From Neoceratodus forsteri (lineage: Eukaryota > Chordata > Ceratodontiformes > Ceratodontidae), in assembly GCA_016271365.2 (NCBI GenBank), contig CM028132.1, forward strand, positions 586,775,001-586,839,000: DNA of 64,000 nucleotides, written 5' to 3'. This document shows, in pieces, positions 34,000 through 45,474 of the stretch. The notes beneath the pieces are model-generated. The model was not told where the DNA came from, ran no database searches, and worked only from the letters and a program-made list of their open reading frames with translations. A program made the position numbers and the translations under genes. How positions within the stretch are numbered: the stretch's first letter is position 1; every line of letters begins with the position of its first letter.

Positions 34000-35430
34000 T
34001 ACAAACAAACAATCTGCATCAATATATTTTGCAACTTTTGGTGGGGTTGTGTGATTTAAAATAGCAAAGGCTGCAGTTTGTAATTGGATGCCAGACATAG
34101 CCTGAGGTGGGGGAAATTGTCTTCACAAGTCAGAGGCCTGCATCACAGCCAATTGTCTAGCTTGACCACTTCAGCATTCTTCAATTACTATAAACTACTG
34201 GTGTGATCCTGTTTGAGACAGAAGTCCATCTTCTTCCAAGTTGTGTACTGGGTGTGCTTTGAAACAACTGAGAAGCTGCGTGGGATATACTATATTGGAC
34301 TAAATATCTGTAACTAATCTCTCTCTCTTGCTTACATCTGAGAGAGGTTTTCCTCACTTTTACAGTGGTATTGCTTTGTGTTTAATTATTTTAGTTTTTA
34401 ATTCAGGAAGGGGGTTTTCAAAACTGCTTATCTTGTCAGCATCTTCAGAAGAGCTGAAATAACTGCATATTTGATTTTCCTTTGTGGCTAACTGGACTGA
34501 TTACTAGAATTCTGTGACAATCTGCATCAATATATTTTGCAACTTTTGGTGGGGCTGTGTGATTTAAAATAGCAAAGGCTGCAGTTTGTAATTGGATGCC
34601 AGACATAGCCTGAGGTGGGGGAAATTGTCTTCACAAGTCAGAGGCCTGCATCACAGCCAATTGTCTAGCTTGACCATTTCAGCATTCTTCAATTACTATA
34701 AACTACTGGTGTGATCCTGTTTGAGACAGAAGTCCATCTTCTTCCAAGTTGTGTACTGGGTGTGCTTTGAAACAACTGAGAAGCTGCATGGGATATACTA
34801 TATTGGACTAAATATCTGTAACTAATCTCTCTCTCTTGCTTACATCTGAGAGAAGTTTTCCTCACTTTTACAGTGGTATTGCTTTGTGTTTAATTATTTT
34901 AGTTTTTAATTCCGGAAGGGGGTTTTCAAAACTGCTTATCTTGCCAGCATCTTCAGAAGGGCTGAAATAACTGCATATTTGATTTTCCTTTGTGGGTAAC
35001 AAACCACCAGGCTGTTTTGGGGCTGGAGAGATTTACCTGTGTCTGACTTGGATGTCTGGATTTTTCTCTGTTTGATTAGCAGGGTACTTTCTCTGTCAAA
35101 TTGTTGCGTAGGGTATCTTGCTGACAGGAAGGCACTCATCGCAGCGGTGGGTGAGAGCTTTTAGCTGATTGTTTTGTGAGGGCACAATTTAGGCCCAACT
35201 CCTTCCCACCCTCACCCCACCCACCCTGAAATAGTTCCTTTATACCTGAGGTTCTGACATCATTTCCTCAAAAGTGCAAAGTGCATATCACTGTCATATC
35301 CTCTCTAGCACACTGCACTGACAATATAAGCATACACATTGTATAATATATATATTTCTATATAACCAATCACACACGCACACACACACACACACACATA
35401 CAAACAAACAAAATAAAAGTAGATAAACAT
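33330..35430 (+). promoter_or_regulatory. CR1-like LINE 5' UTR, three tandem units
   Basis: CATCTTCTTCCAAGTTGTGT starts units at about 33328, 34229 and 34736. The first unit is about 900 bp. The second is about 507 bp, lacking a central 390-bp block. The third runs about 690 bp into ORF1. A second marker, AATCTGCATCAATATATTTT, occurs at about 34010 and 34519. Each long unit ends with a TATA-rich segment (TATAATATATATATTTCTAT) and a (CA)n tract (33966-33998; 35378-35398). Near-identity of the units suggests recent amplification. A promoter-array role is inferred by analogy with other LINEs. Confidence 0.65.
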
Positions 35431-36381
35431 GTGGGGAGTAGTGCAATGTAATGGCTGTGGGGCAACAGTCTTCTGGGAGTCTTTCTGGAGGCTGAGATGC
35501 TGCCCTATTTTTGCAGACAACTATCTGCCCTGAGGGAGGAAGTTGCCCATCTTCAGGCTGCACTGGACAGTAGTAAGGAAACCTTCCCCCAGGCCACACT
35601 GGACAGTAGGAAGGGAACCGCCCCCATCCAGGGAGCACTAGCGCCACCACCACTACCTCAGAGGTTGCGAAGAAAGCACAGCAGTTGGACCACAGTGGGC
35701 TCAGGGAGGGTGAGGATGGTGGAACAGAGGCACACCCAGTCAATTGTTCCACTCCAGGATCCATACACCATTCTGGGGGAGCATAGCTCCACTATGGATG
35801 CACCCACAGAGAAGACTGATGACAACTGTCACAAGGGAGGTCCACAGGAAGGAGGCAGAGGACACCACAGGGAAAGGAAGCAGCTCCTGGTGGGGGACTC
35901 AATTATTAGGGGTATAGAACTGGGGGGAGCTGGGAAAACTGAAGTAAGGTGCCTGCCTGGTGCCATGGCTTGGAGGGACAGGAAGCACATCCTCAGGATC
36001 ACGGGAACAGCTGCAAGGGAGTCTGAGCTGGACATAATTGTCCACCTAGGGACAAATGACTTGGCTCATCATGAGATTAGAGCAGTGCAGGAGGACATTT
36101 CAGAGTTGGGGAGGGGCCTAAGACAAGTAGCACACACAGTATCCTTCTCAGAGGTGCTGCCTGTCAAAGGCATGGGGGAGGCAAGGGTAATTAGCACCAT
36201 GCAGTTTAATGAATGGTTGAAAAAATGGTGTGGAACACAAGGGTTTGGCTTCATTGGGGACTGGGGTTCCACCTGGAGGGACACCAGCCTATACTGGCAG
36301 GATGGTCTGCATCTGTCCAGGAAGGGAACAAGTCTTTTGAGCAATTGGTTTAAATGCTTCATTTGCAAGCTTTTAAACTAG
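35430..36381 (+). CDS. CR1-like ORF1 with SGNH esterase domain, nearly intact
   Basis: An open frame of 294 codons runs 35497-36381. Residues 8-22 are helical (LSALREEVAHLQ), 35-65 proline/arginine-rich, and 130-285 an SGNH hydrolase: block I VGDSIIRG (S135), block III HLGTNDLA (G185, N187), block V QDGLHLS (D269, H272). All catalytic residues expected of the family are present. The CxxC-rich start seen in copy B (MWGVVQCNGCG) lies just upstream at 35430-35490 but in a different frame, so one shift has removed the natural start. Established for CR1-like LINEs; the esterase's cellular role is unknown. ORF2 begins immediately after. Confidence 0.8.
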
Positions 36382-39233
36382 TCAAAGGGGGAGGCACTGA
36401 CAAGCAGCAGGAAAATCCCAGCCTCTCCCTACAAAACAGGGTACTAAATGAGAAAAAGACCGAGGTAGAACAGTCAGTGGGGGATGCTGCAACAGAAGGT
36501 AAAGCCATCAAAAAATGGAGAGCAATGAGTACCAATGCCCGTAGTCTGGGTAACAAGCTTCCTGAATTAGTGGCCTTGATGGAGGAGGAACATCTGGATA
36601 TCGTGGCAGTCACAGAAACATGGTACACACAAAACCATGACTGGGACATAAACATACCAGGATACACTATCTACAGGAGGGACAGGGAGGGTAAAGAGGG
36701 GAGGAGTAGTTCTTTACATAAGGAAGGAATAAAAGCAACAGAACAAAAGGGTAAACAGGAGGAGAAGAAGCACTGTGGGTAAATTTGGAGACAGGCAATG
36801 GCACCACAATCCACAGGGGTTGTATACAGACCCCTTCTCAGGGGAGGAAATGGACAAGGAAATGATTGAAAGTATACTTAGAATGGCAGAAAAGGGAGAT
36901 ATTGCTTTGAGTGATCTGAATATGCCAGATGTTAACTGGAGTGCAGTTGCAGCTGCCACTTGAAGAGTGCAGTTATTCTAGATGCCCTATGGGGCATGCT
37001 TTGAACAACTAGTACTGGAGCCCACTTGAGAGAGCAATATTAGACTTGATTCTCTCAAATGGAGATGGAGAGAGGATCACAGATGTAAAGTGGGTAGCCA
37101 TCTGGGAACTAGCGACCATCAAACAGTATAGTTCACAAAGAACACAGCAATAGAGTCAAGCCATACAAAGACAAAAGTACTGGACTTTAGGAGGGCTGAC
37201 TTTGCCAAAATAATTGAGTGCCTAAGGAATGCACTAGCAAATGGGCAGGAAGGAGGGGTGGAAGAACAATGGGGAATAATAAAACTGCCATCACAGAGGT
37301 ATGAGCCTTTGTGTGAAGCAAATAAACAAAACAAAAGCGATGTAAAACCACTATGGTTCTCAAAGGAAGTGGCAGTGAAGGTTCAAGAGAAAAAGAAAGC
37401 ATTCAGGAAGTACAAGGAATCGCAGAAGGAGCAGGACAGAGAACTGTATCAATTAAAGCAAAAGGAGGCTGGGAAGGCAGTCAGAACTGCAAAGGCCCAA
37501 ACCGAGGAAAAGATAGCCAACTCAGTTAAGAAGGGGGATAAAACCTTTTATAGGTACATCAGGAGCAAAGGAAGACCAAGGAGGGATAGCGGAAGCTAAT
37601 AAAGGGAGGAGGGTGGGCAGAGGAGACTGTGAAAGGCAGAGATACTAAACAAATATTTTTGCTCAGTATTTACAAATGAAGAGGGAGGTACATAAAACAA
37701 ACAGTAGAAACACTCTGGATACAGAAGTTGATACCAGCCCATTTACAGAAGAAAGGGTTCTGAAGAACTCTTAAAACTGAAGGTGGACAAAGCAATGGGG
37801 CCTGATGGGATTCATCCCAGAATTCTAAAGAGGTAGGTAGAACTAGTGACACCACTGACTACCCTTTTAACAAATCATGGGAGGATGGGTGGTACCCGAG
37901 GACTGGAGGAGGGGCAGATGTGATTCCCTTCACAAAAGTGGGAGCAAGGCAGAAGCAGGAAACTACAGACCTGTTAGTTTAATCTCAGTGATAGGAAAAT
38001 GATGGAATCACTTCTGAAGGAAAGAATTGTTGAGTATCTAGAGGCCAGAGGGCACAGGACCCTAGGCAGCATGGATTCACAGTGGGAGGTCATGCCAGAC
38101 AGATCTGATAGATTTCTTTGACTGGGTGACCAAAGTAGTAGATCAGGGAGGGGCTGGACATGGCTTACCTAGACTTTAGCAAGGCATTTGACACAGTCCA
38201 CACAAAAGATTAATATACAAGTTAGCCAGCCTGGGAGTGGGTCCCAAGATGACAGCCTGGGTAAAGAATTGGCTGGAGAATAGGACACAGAGAGTAACAG
38301 TAAATGGAGTCCACTCAGAAGAAAGGAGGGTTACTAGTGGGTACCATGAGGGTTCAGTATTAGGACCGGTCCTCTTCAATGTCTTTATAAGCGACATTGC
38401 AGAAGGACTGAAGGAAAATATGTCTCTTTGCAGATGACACAAAGATCTGCAACAGAGTTGATGCACAAGGGGTGGAAGGGATGAGAAGGAACTTGGCAAG
38501 GTTAGAGGAATGGTCAAATGTATGGCAGCTTAGATTCAATGCTAAGAAGTGCAAGGTAATGCACCTGGGAAACAAAACCAGGGAAGAGTACAATGGGGGT
38601 GAGATACTAACAACAACAAAATGGAAAGGGACCTGGGGGTAGTCATATCAGATGACCTAAAGGTGGGCAAGCAATGTGAGAGGGCAGCAAGGAGGGCTGG
38701 GGGGATACTGGGATGCATAGGGATAGGCATCACCAGAAGAAAACAGGAAGTTATTATCCCTCTGTACAGACAGCTGGTGAGACCCCATCTGGAGTAGTGT
38801 GCAGTTCTGGAGACCCAATCTCTGCAAAGACATAGACAGGATGGAAGCTGTCCAGAGGAGGGCAACTAAAATGGTGCAGGGTCTGCACTGGAAGACATAT
38901 GAAGAGAGACGAAAGGAGCTTAATATGTATAGCCTCGAGGAAAGGAGGGAGAGGGGGGACATGACAGAAACGTTCAAGTACCTCAAGGGAATCAACAAAG
39001 TCCAAGAGGGTAGCATCTTTCAAAAAAAGAGGTGTGCAAGAACAAGGGGGCACAATTTGAAGATGGAGGGCAGCTCAGAGGTAATTTAAGGAAGTATTTT
39101 TTCACAGAGAGGGTTGTGGATGCATGGAACGGCCTTCCGGAGGAGGTTGTGGAGTCAAAAACAGTGGTGGAATTCAAGCATGCATGGGACAGTCATAAGG
39201 CAATTCTAGGGGTTGGGGGTAGGAAGAAGTAGG
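36382..39233 (+). pseudogene. CR1-like ORF2: endonuclease and reverse transcriptase
   Basis: Endonuclease: STNARSLGNKLPELVAL, VAVTETWYTQNHDWDI (36354-36782), DIALSDLNMPDVNWS (36775-36963). Linker: VEEQWGIIK, KPLWFSKEVAVKVQ (37258-37599). Reverse transcriptase: FDTVH-type palm A near 38170-38200, NWLENRTQRVTVNGVH and GSVLGPVLFNVFISDI (38237-38437), then LFADDTKIC in the next frame near 38430. C-terminus: RGDMTETFKYLKGINKV (38799-39089) and [15 protein letters not shown] (39032-39232). Frameshifts separate most pieces. Codon order and spacing match copy B throughout, marking the same or a sister family. Confidence 0.8.
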
Positions 39234-39345
39234 CTGCTGGTTAACTAGGATCTGTAGCTTATCCATTAGGTAGGGAAATGGGTAGACTGGGTGGGCCAAG
39301 CGGTCCTTATCTGCCGTCAAATTCTATGTTTCTGTGTTTCTATGT

Positions 39346-41697
39346 AAGTTTGACGGAGATGAACAGATGTCTGTGGACACAGTGGACTGTATAGTAGATT
39401 GCTTGGGCCCTCCTGATACCTGCATACCGACTGCCTATTGCCATTTCTCTGCTCTAGATATTAGTGCACTACCTCAACTTAACAATGACAGTATTCAGTG
39501 GGCTCAATCCCAAGATCCTATGATTCAACCCGCACTTCATGCCCTGCGTGCCGGGAAAGATGTGTCTAAGTTGCGTTCCCCTGACTTGCGAACTGCCCTA
39601 TTGTTTAAAGAAGGCCCCAGGCTGAAGTTACTTAATCAGTTGTTCTACAGAGAGACAGTGGATTGTAGTGGTCAAGTAGACAAGCAACAATTGGTCCTGC
39701 CCACGGCCTTTAAACACCTGGTACTGAGGCTCCTCTACAATCACATGTGGCACCTCGGTACTGACAGGACTCTCGACCTGGTACGATCTCGATTCTACTG
39801 GCCCAAGATGTGGGCCGATGTTGAGCACCATGTAAAGACCTGTAGTCATTGCCTCCAAAGAAAAACCCTGCCTCAAAGGGCTGCCCCCTTGTCAATATCA
39901 CTACCAGCACCCCCATGGAAGTGGTCTGCATAGATTTTTTGTGTTTAGAACCTGATCAACAGAATATTAGCAATGTGTTAGTAGTTACGGATCATTTCAC
40001 ATGGTATGCGCAAGCTTTTCCAACTAAAAATCAAAAAGTCTCTACCATGGCCAAGGTGCTAGTGGACAAATTCTTCATCCACTATGGTGCCTCCCAGCGG
40101 ATCCACTCCGACTAAGGCAGAGGCTTTGAAAGTAGGCTAATCAAAGAAATGCTCTCTCTTTGGAGGGTGCAGAAGTCAAGAACCACCCCTTATCACCCAC
40201 AGGGGGACCCTCAACCAGAATGTTTTAACCACACCCTTCTAGACATGCTGGGCACCCTCCATCCAAAAGACAAGCATAAGTGGAGCCAGCAGATTAGCAC
40301 CTTGGCATACGTGTACAATTGCACCAAAAATGATGCTACTGGGTCCCCCTACCGCCTCATGTTTGGGAGGGAGGCCCACCTGCCAGTTGATGTCTGTTTT
40401 GGGGTCTCTCCAGATGGGATCTGAGCTGAAAACTACCTGCAGTATGTACAGAAACTGAAAGCTCAATTGAACCATGCATATCAACTGGCCCAGACAAAGG
40501 CCGCTAAAATAAATCTCACCAACAAAGAGAGGCACAACAAGAAAGTAAAGACTTAAGAGCTACGGCCCAGAGACCATGTGTTGTTACGCAATTTGGGACT
40601 ACATGGCAAGCACAAAATTGCTGATAGGTGGCACCATCTTCCTCATGTAGTAGTTGGAAAGTTGGATGATCTACCAGTATACAAGGTACGCTCAGAGAAT
40701 AACTCCAAAGCTGTCAAGACCATTCACCATAACCACTTGCTGCCTATCAGCCGAGTTATTATTGAAGCTGAGCCAGCAGACATTGCCTCCCCTGGGCTGG
40801 TGACTCATGCTGCTGCAAAAAAGAGACAGAGTCAACCTACCCCAGTAGTTGCAGAGTTAAGGTTTCCCCACAGCAGGCCCAGAATGATAGTGAATGTCAG
40901 TCCACCTCTGACGATAGTGAGTGTGACAATGCCTATTACCCCTCCTTTGAATTGAGTCAGCTGTTTTGAGGTAATCCTATGACTAATTGTAGGGATGAAG
41001 CTGGGCCTTCTGCACTGTCTAACCCCCCCAGCTTTGTCTTTGGAGCCAATGCTCCCTGAAAGTGAGGTGCAAAGCATCACATCTGAGGTTGTGGACGCTC
41101 TATGTTTTGTGGAACTGTGTGAATTACCCAAAAAAGGGGCTGATGGTCTGAATCTCCCTGGTGACACACCAGAACTTAAAGAACAGTATGAGAGTGCTGA
41201 CAGCCCCATTTCAGTGCCACAAAGCCTAATTGTGCCTAAACCTTCTCAAAATGAGCCAGCTGGGCCCTCGTCAGAAAATAGTAATGAGCAAAGTGTTGTG
41301 GAACCGGAGCCTACAGAGCAAGGAGCTCACTGCCCAAATTGAGCTTGACAGCCAATTCCAGGTTACTTGTTTTTCCCTCTCACCATGGTGCCCCTGCCCC
41401 ATCCAGCCCCAAGTTAGCTGATAGGGAAGGGCCCCTTCTTGTATTGTTTAATGTGCAAGAAGTTATTACCTGAAGCAGTACTGTGATGTTACTAATATGT
41501 TAATCATAGTGGTATGAGCATTACCTGTATGAAACATGCATAAGTATTGTCAATATGGATGCAGTAATGCAAAGTATATTGAAAGGTATAGTGATGTAAC
41601 AAGCTAATGATGTGTAAGTCTCATTTGTATTGCATTTTTGATATTGTGTTAGTATAGACTTGACGTGGACGCCAAGTTTTCTCCAGGCTGGGAAGGG
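39346..41697 (+). pseudogene. Second gypsy unit: integrase, tail ORF and 3' UTR
   Basis: Begins abruptly at a point equivalent to about 28945 of the first unit (DEQMSVDTVDC). A 199-residue frame (39334-39933) holds the intact integrase zinc domain (HNHMWHLGTDRTLDLV ... CSHC). The core follows in shifted frames: VCIDFLCL, HYGASQRIHSD (ending in a stop), DPQPECFNHTLLD (40149-40424). The C-terminal domain is near 40580-40950, the acidic tail ORF at 40995-41342. A purine tract ends at 41697 before the LTR. Upstream gag, protease, polymerase and RNase H of this unit are absent. Confidence 0.85.
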
Positions 41698-43556
41698 TGT
41701 AACCCCCCCTATAAATGGGAGTTCCCAAAAAGTCTTCCTTGAGCTTGCCTAAATGCTCACTTCCAGGCTGGTGTCCTGCATTTTAGCAGTCTAAATGTGA
41801 TTGCCAGAGAGTGTCTGTATAGCTTCTGTGTACTGTCTCTTTAAGAGCTGCCTGGATTGCAGTCATAATTAATCTGAGAGGGAGCTATGTTAGAAGATGT
41901 ACTTGTTTGCTGATCATTTGTTAGAGTAGTAATAATATTGCAGTTTGTTCTAACCTGCCTTCTTTGCAGCATAGACAATTCTGTTTGTTTCCATTATCTT
42001 GGTCCTGGACTGCAGAATGGACCAATCAGTACATTTGGGACTCTAAAATGGAGCCTGTCTACAGGGGCTTGGTGGGGCCAAAACTTATAGGAATTGTAGT
42101 TCTGGGCTTTTGGCACCTAAAACAACCTGTAGAGGGGGAGCCCTTGTTGTGACTGACAGACAGATTAGCCAACCTAACCTTTTGGATCTTGGGGAAAGTC
42201 CCACACTGCTTGCAGTTTCAGTTAGATCTGAATTGGGAAATAAAGAAGAAGTAACAGCTCAAGATAGTTCGAGCAACAATCCATAGTGGATTTGCGCAGG
42301 AGAACTGTGGAAAGGCCTGAGTTTGGCCTGCATGCCTGCCTGTTGTTCCTGAGAGGGAACTTGTGCTTTTTTTTGGACTGAATCCAAACTTGGAGAGCAA
42401 GTTAAGCCCCTGAGTTGTGACCAGGCTTTAACCTGAAGAAGACCGAAGATTTGCTGAATGCGATCGGCCTGTCAGGACTTCCAGCTACCTCTGAACTCCT
42501 GGATTGTGCAGAGACTCTGTAATTGTGACCAGAGAGCCTTTTGCCTGGTAGAGTGGAATTTTCTTACATGTGAATGTGCTGTGTGCTTATAGTGGGTCGT
42601 CATCTGGTTTCCCACTGCGTGTGTGAACTGTGTTTTGTTTGCTGGAGGCTGTATCCAGCTCCACTGACTGAATCCATATCCATTTCCATTTCCGTTTGCC
42701 TGAGCCCTGCTACACTGACCCAGCCAGAGTGCCTGAGTAGAGAAAGTCATCGACGAGAGACCGGCCTGGGGATCAGTCCCCTGCTCAACGCCTTGAACAA
42801 GAACGATGCCTTGGTGATTTGTGAGGGCCCTGTTTCTCCAGGCACTCCAGCTCAACAGCCTGCAGTCTCAATTTCGTCCTGCCTGTTTCCAGTATTGGGT
42901 ATCATGAGTAAACATCAGGGTAGCTCCCTGCAACAACTGCTAAATCTAAAAGTGTTGTCATCTGATTGTCTTGTTGCCTTTTCTTTCACAGGGCCCCAAC
43001 CAGCTGCAACATTCCTGGCTAGCCCACCGTTTTCCTACCTGGGTACCCAGAGTGTGTGACTGTGTAGGGACTCTGAACTGCATGCATAACTGTCTGATTA
43101 ATATAGCTTTTAAGCAAATCTACCTGATTATGCCCCTCCTTTGTTCAAGACCCCTGATTAAATCAGATTTAACTTTGTTTGCATTCAACCTGACTGTGGT
43201 TCCAATTTGTGCCAAGAGTATTGTACTGTTGTTATTTGCTGTGCTTAACCTTGTTTTACAGGGGTCCCCAGGGTCAAGCTAGAGGAACCAGCCCTGGTGA
43301 TAAGTGCTAACAGTGTGGGTAATTGCCTGGTGAATAAGGGTCATTGTGAAAGTGATTATTGTGCACTGTTCAGGCCACTAGAAGGAGAAAAGGGGGATTA
43401 CAGTGTCCTGGTGGGCTGTGCCCAGGTTAGCCTGACCACTACTAACCCTGACCTCCAGGTGGAGGCACCCATATCAGAACCTAGGCCCCTTAACCTGCAA
43501 TTAGCCAAGCAGGCAGGGGTAGTAGCCCTTGGGATAGTGCCACCTAGGGGTTACAC
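41698..43556 (+). repeat. Last gypsy LTR, complete (1859 bp)
   Basis: Starts TGTAACCCCCCCTATAAATG after a purine tract and ends CCACCTAGGGGTTACA. The 9-bp ends TGTAACCCC/GGGGTTACA are exact inverted repeats. CACA follows (43557-43560). The poly-A signal position reads GATTAAATCAG here (AATAAA in the other two LTRs). It is the only complete plus-strand LTR of the family in the window and so defines its length. Confidence 0.85.
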
Positions 43557-44847
43557 ACACAAGTTGTACCTTGTCCAACTGGCCCAGCCAATGTGGTTCC
43601 CACCGTTTTGGTCCTGTCTGACTGTCCGAATGACTAAAGATAAGGAAAGTAAGTTAGCGGCGGTGAGTCAGGCAGATGTCTGGTGCATCGGTAGCCAACA
43701 TGCAAACTCCAAACCTACAGAAAGGACATCATAATGTCTTTTGATGTCCAAGTGCTTCATCACTACTAAGTGTGTTTAGGTGTTATGCAGCTTGGCTTCC
43801 TCTTCACTTTGTGTAGCTACTTCTTTCTGTGCTTGGTTTTCACTATTCGGTTTGAAACTTAATTGGCAAATCGCTGTGGTTTGTATAAATTATCCAAAAT
43901 CCCTCCGCCACCTGTCACCACAGTAACAAAACACCAAGACACCACTGCAACTTAGGCATGAATTATCCAGTTTTTTTTTCAGCTGGTCTAACCTTCACAC
44001 ATATAGCTTTGGCAAGCATAACTTCCATTCATGGCTCTTAGCTTTGTTTCCCTGCATCTTTATTTCATCACTTGTTTTAACTGGGGTCTTTGTTTTTTAT
44101 TTATCAGTATTGGTGTTTTCTCCCGAGTTCCCTTCTTTTATGCACTCATGGAAGAACAGCGTTTTGACATGCTCCAGCTGCAGCTCTCATAAGTTGTATG
44201 AATCTTAACTACAGCTCTTGTACGTTTTTTTTCTGAATAACAGGGCAACCTATACCTTTAAATGCATCCTTATAAAATTAGTAGCTGGCGGCTTGAGCCC
44301 CACCCCTGATGACGTGGACTTGAAGTGCCATGGTTAGTGTCATGCTTTTAAGTTGTAATGAATAAACTCTACTATTTTTGCAGTATTTTCCTGCTCAGTG
44401 TTCCTTTTGCATTTCTCTGCTTTACACCTTCTTTCAAGTGTGGTCTCCTGCGCAGTAAGACTGACACCTCTCTTTACCATTCTCTCACTGTCCCTGAAGC
44501 TGGCTGCTATACCCTGTCTTTTCTCATCAGTTCACATGACTAGAAGTGACAGTACATGCTACTGAGCTGTTAAAAATCAACGCAAAGCAAACTGCATCAG
44601 GGACAGTGCAAGCATGGTTGAGGGTGACTGCAGCTTACTGTGGTATTGTTGACGTCTGCTTTTAAACAGGATAGCGTTTGGGAGAGAGGTGAAGGATAGG
44701 TACTGACTAATAGAGTGCAAAAGAGTGTGTGTGCGGGATGGTGATCAAATGCTTCTTCATAGGGGATCCTGAGAAAGGAGTGGACTAACTAGTGAGCAAG
44801 CCCGCCTGGCTTCCATACACATGGTAAAGAATTATTTCTTTTATTTA
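43557..44847. other. Unassigned sequence downstream of gypsy array
   Basis: An open frame that starts inside the LTR runs on to 43734 (VSQADVWCIGSQ) and then ends; I do not recognise it. It may be chance, or leader sequence if a further gypsy unit once followed. From 43735 to 44847 the sequence is AT-rich with no repeat I can name. Confidence 0.35.
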
Positions 44848-44935
44848 TTTATTTATTGAAAATGTTTCACCAGGAAAAGCACGCTGAACAAAAAGATGCT
44901 TGTCTCACGGTGCGACCTGGGGGGAGGGGTTACAG
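44848..44935 (-). mobile_element. CORE-SINE 3' tail fragment
   Basis: The minus strand reads AGGTCGC-like then AGCATCTTTTTGTTCAGCGT and GCTTTTCCTGGTGAAACATT. It is a diverged match to the last 75 bases of the SINE at 54531-54743. Only the tail is present; the tRNA-derived head is lacking. It is bordered by a (TTTA)n run. Confidence 0.5.
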
Positions 44936-44987
44936 TGAAGGCAGGAATACAGACAAAAGTTGAACTTAGAAATAGAGCAATACAGTT

Positions 44988-45123
44988 AATGTACATAGTT
45001 GGATGGGATTACATAGGACTTTTTACAGTATGAGAACAGTACAGAGCATACAGATAATGTACATAGTTGGGTGGGATTACATTAGCACTTTTTCCAATAG
45101 GAGAACAGTGCAGTACAGAACAT
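44988..45123. repeat. 68-bp direct tandem duplication
   Basis: Two units starting AATGTACATAGTTGG at 44988 and 45056, each continuing with GGGATTACAT, CTTTTT and GAGAACAGT. Internal identity is moderate. Confidence 0.7.
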
Positions 45124-45474
45124 GAACATCAAGGAAAGGCTATACATATCATGGGAACTCATCGAGGGTAATACATGATTACTTAAGTGTCAATAACAAG
45201 ACTAGAGTGCCAGTAACAGGACTTGAGCTGAAGTGAGATGCACCAAATTGAAAGTAGGAGTTGGAGGAGAATATGGGGGGTGATATAGGTGGGGTGGAGG
45301 GAAAGGAGAGGGGAGCAGTAGCAGTACGTAAGGCTGAAGAGCGTGGGTTTGTTTAGGAATGAGGGGGAAGGGAGAGATTAGGAGGGAATATGAGAGTGGG
45401 GATTGAGAGTGTAAGTGCATGGGGCATTGTATGCTTTTACTACGGGTCAGCTTGAGGAAAGGGCGGGAAGGGAG
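45124..45474. other. Purine-rich unassigned sequence
   Basis: Strongly G/A-biased on the plus strand from about 45240. Long open frames here (for example 45202-45513 minus) come from that bias. It leads into the minisatellite. Confidence 0.4.

Larger units (their letters stand above)
33317..39345 (+). mobile_element. Nearly full-length CR1-like LINE (copy C)
   Basis: Order: three-unit tandem 5' UTR (33330-35430), ORF1 (35430-36381) with an intact esterase, ORF2 (36382-39233) with endonuclease and reverse transcriptase, and a 3' end closing with TCTATGTTTCTGTGTTTCTATG. It begins where the middle gypsy LTR stops and ends where the second integrase copy starts, with no target duplication and several kb of gypsy sequence missing between. 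It is the best-preserved LINE in the window, although ORF2 carries stops and shifts. Confidence 0.8.
18261..43556 (+). mobile_element. Ty3/gypsy element array, tandem-provirus-like, three LTRs
   Basis: Order on the plus strand: truncated LTR (18261-19803), gag, protease, reverse transcriptase, RNase H and integrase (19804-31489), LTR (31490-33316, 3' truncated), CR1 LINE, a second integrase region (39346-41697), and a complete LTR (41698-43556). LTR ends are TGTAACCCC and GGGGTTACA, a perfect 9-bp inverted pair. CACA precedes the first LTR (18257-18260) and follows the last (43557-43560). Integrase after RNase H is the Ty3/gypsy order. All ORFs are broken. Insertions: solo LTR, hAT element, CR1 LINE. 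Confidence 0.75.

Noticed and set aside
18234..43583. TTGTCCAACT present on both sides of the gypsy array (18234 and 43574)
   Set aside because: The two copies lie at different distances from the LTR ends, so it is not a target duplication; probably chance.
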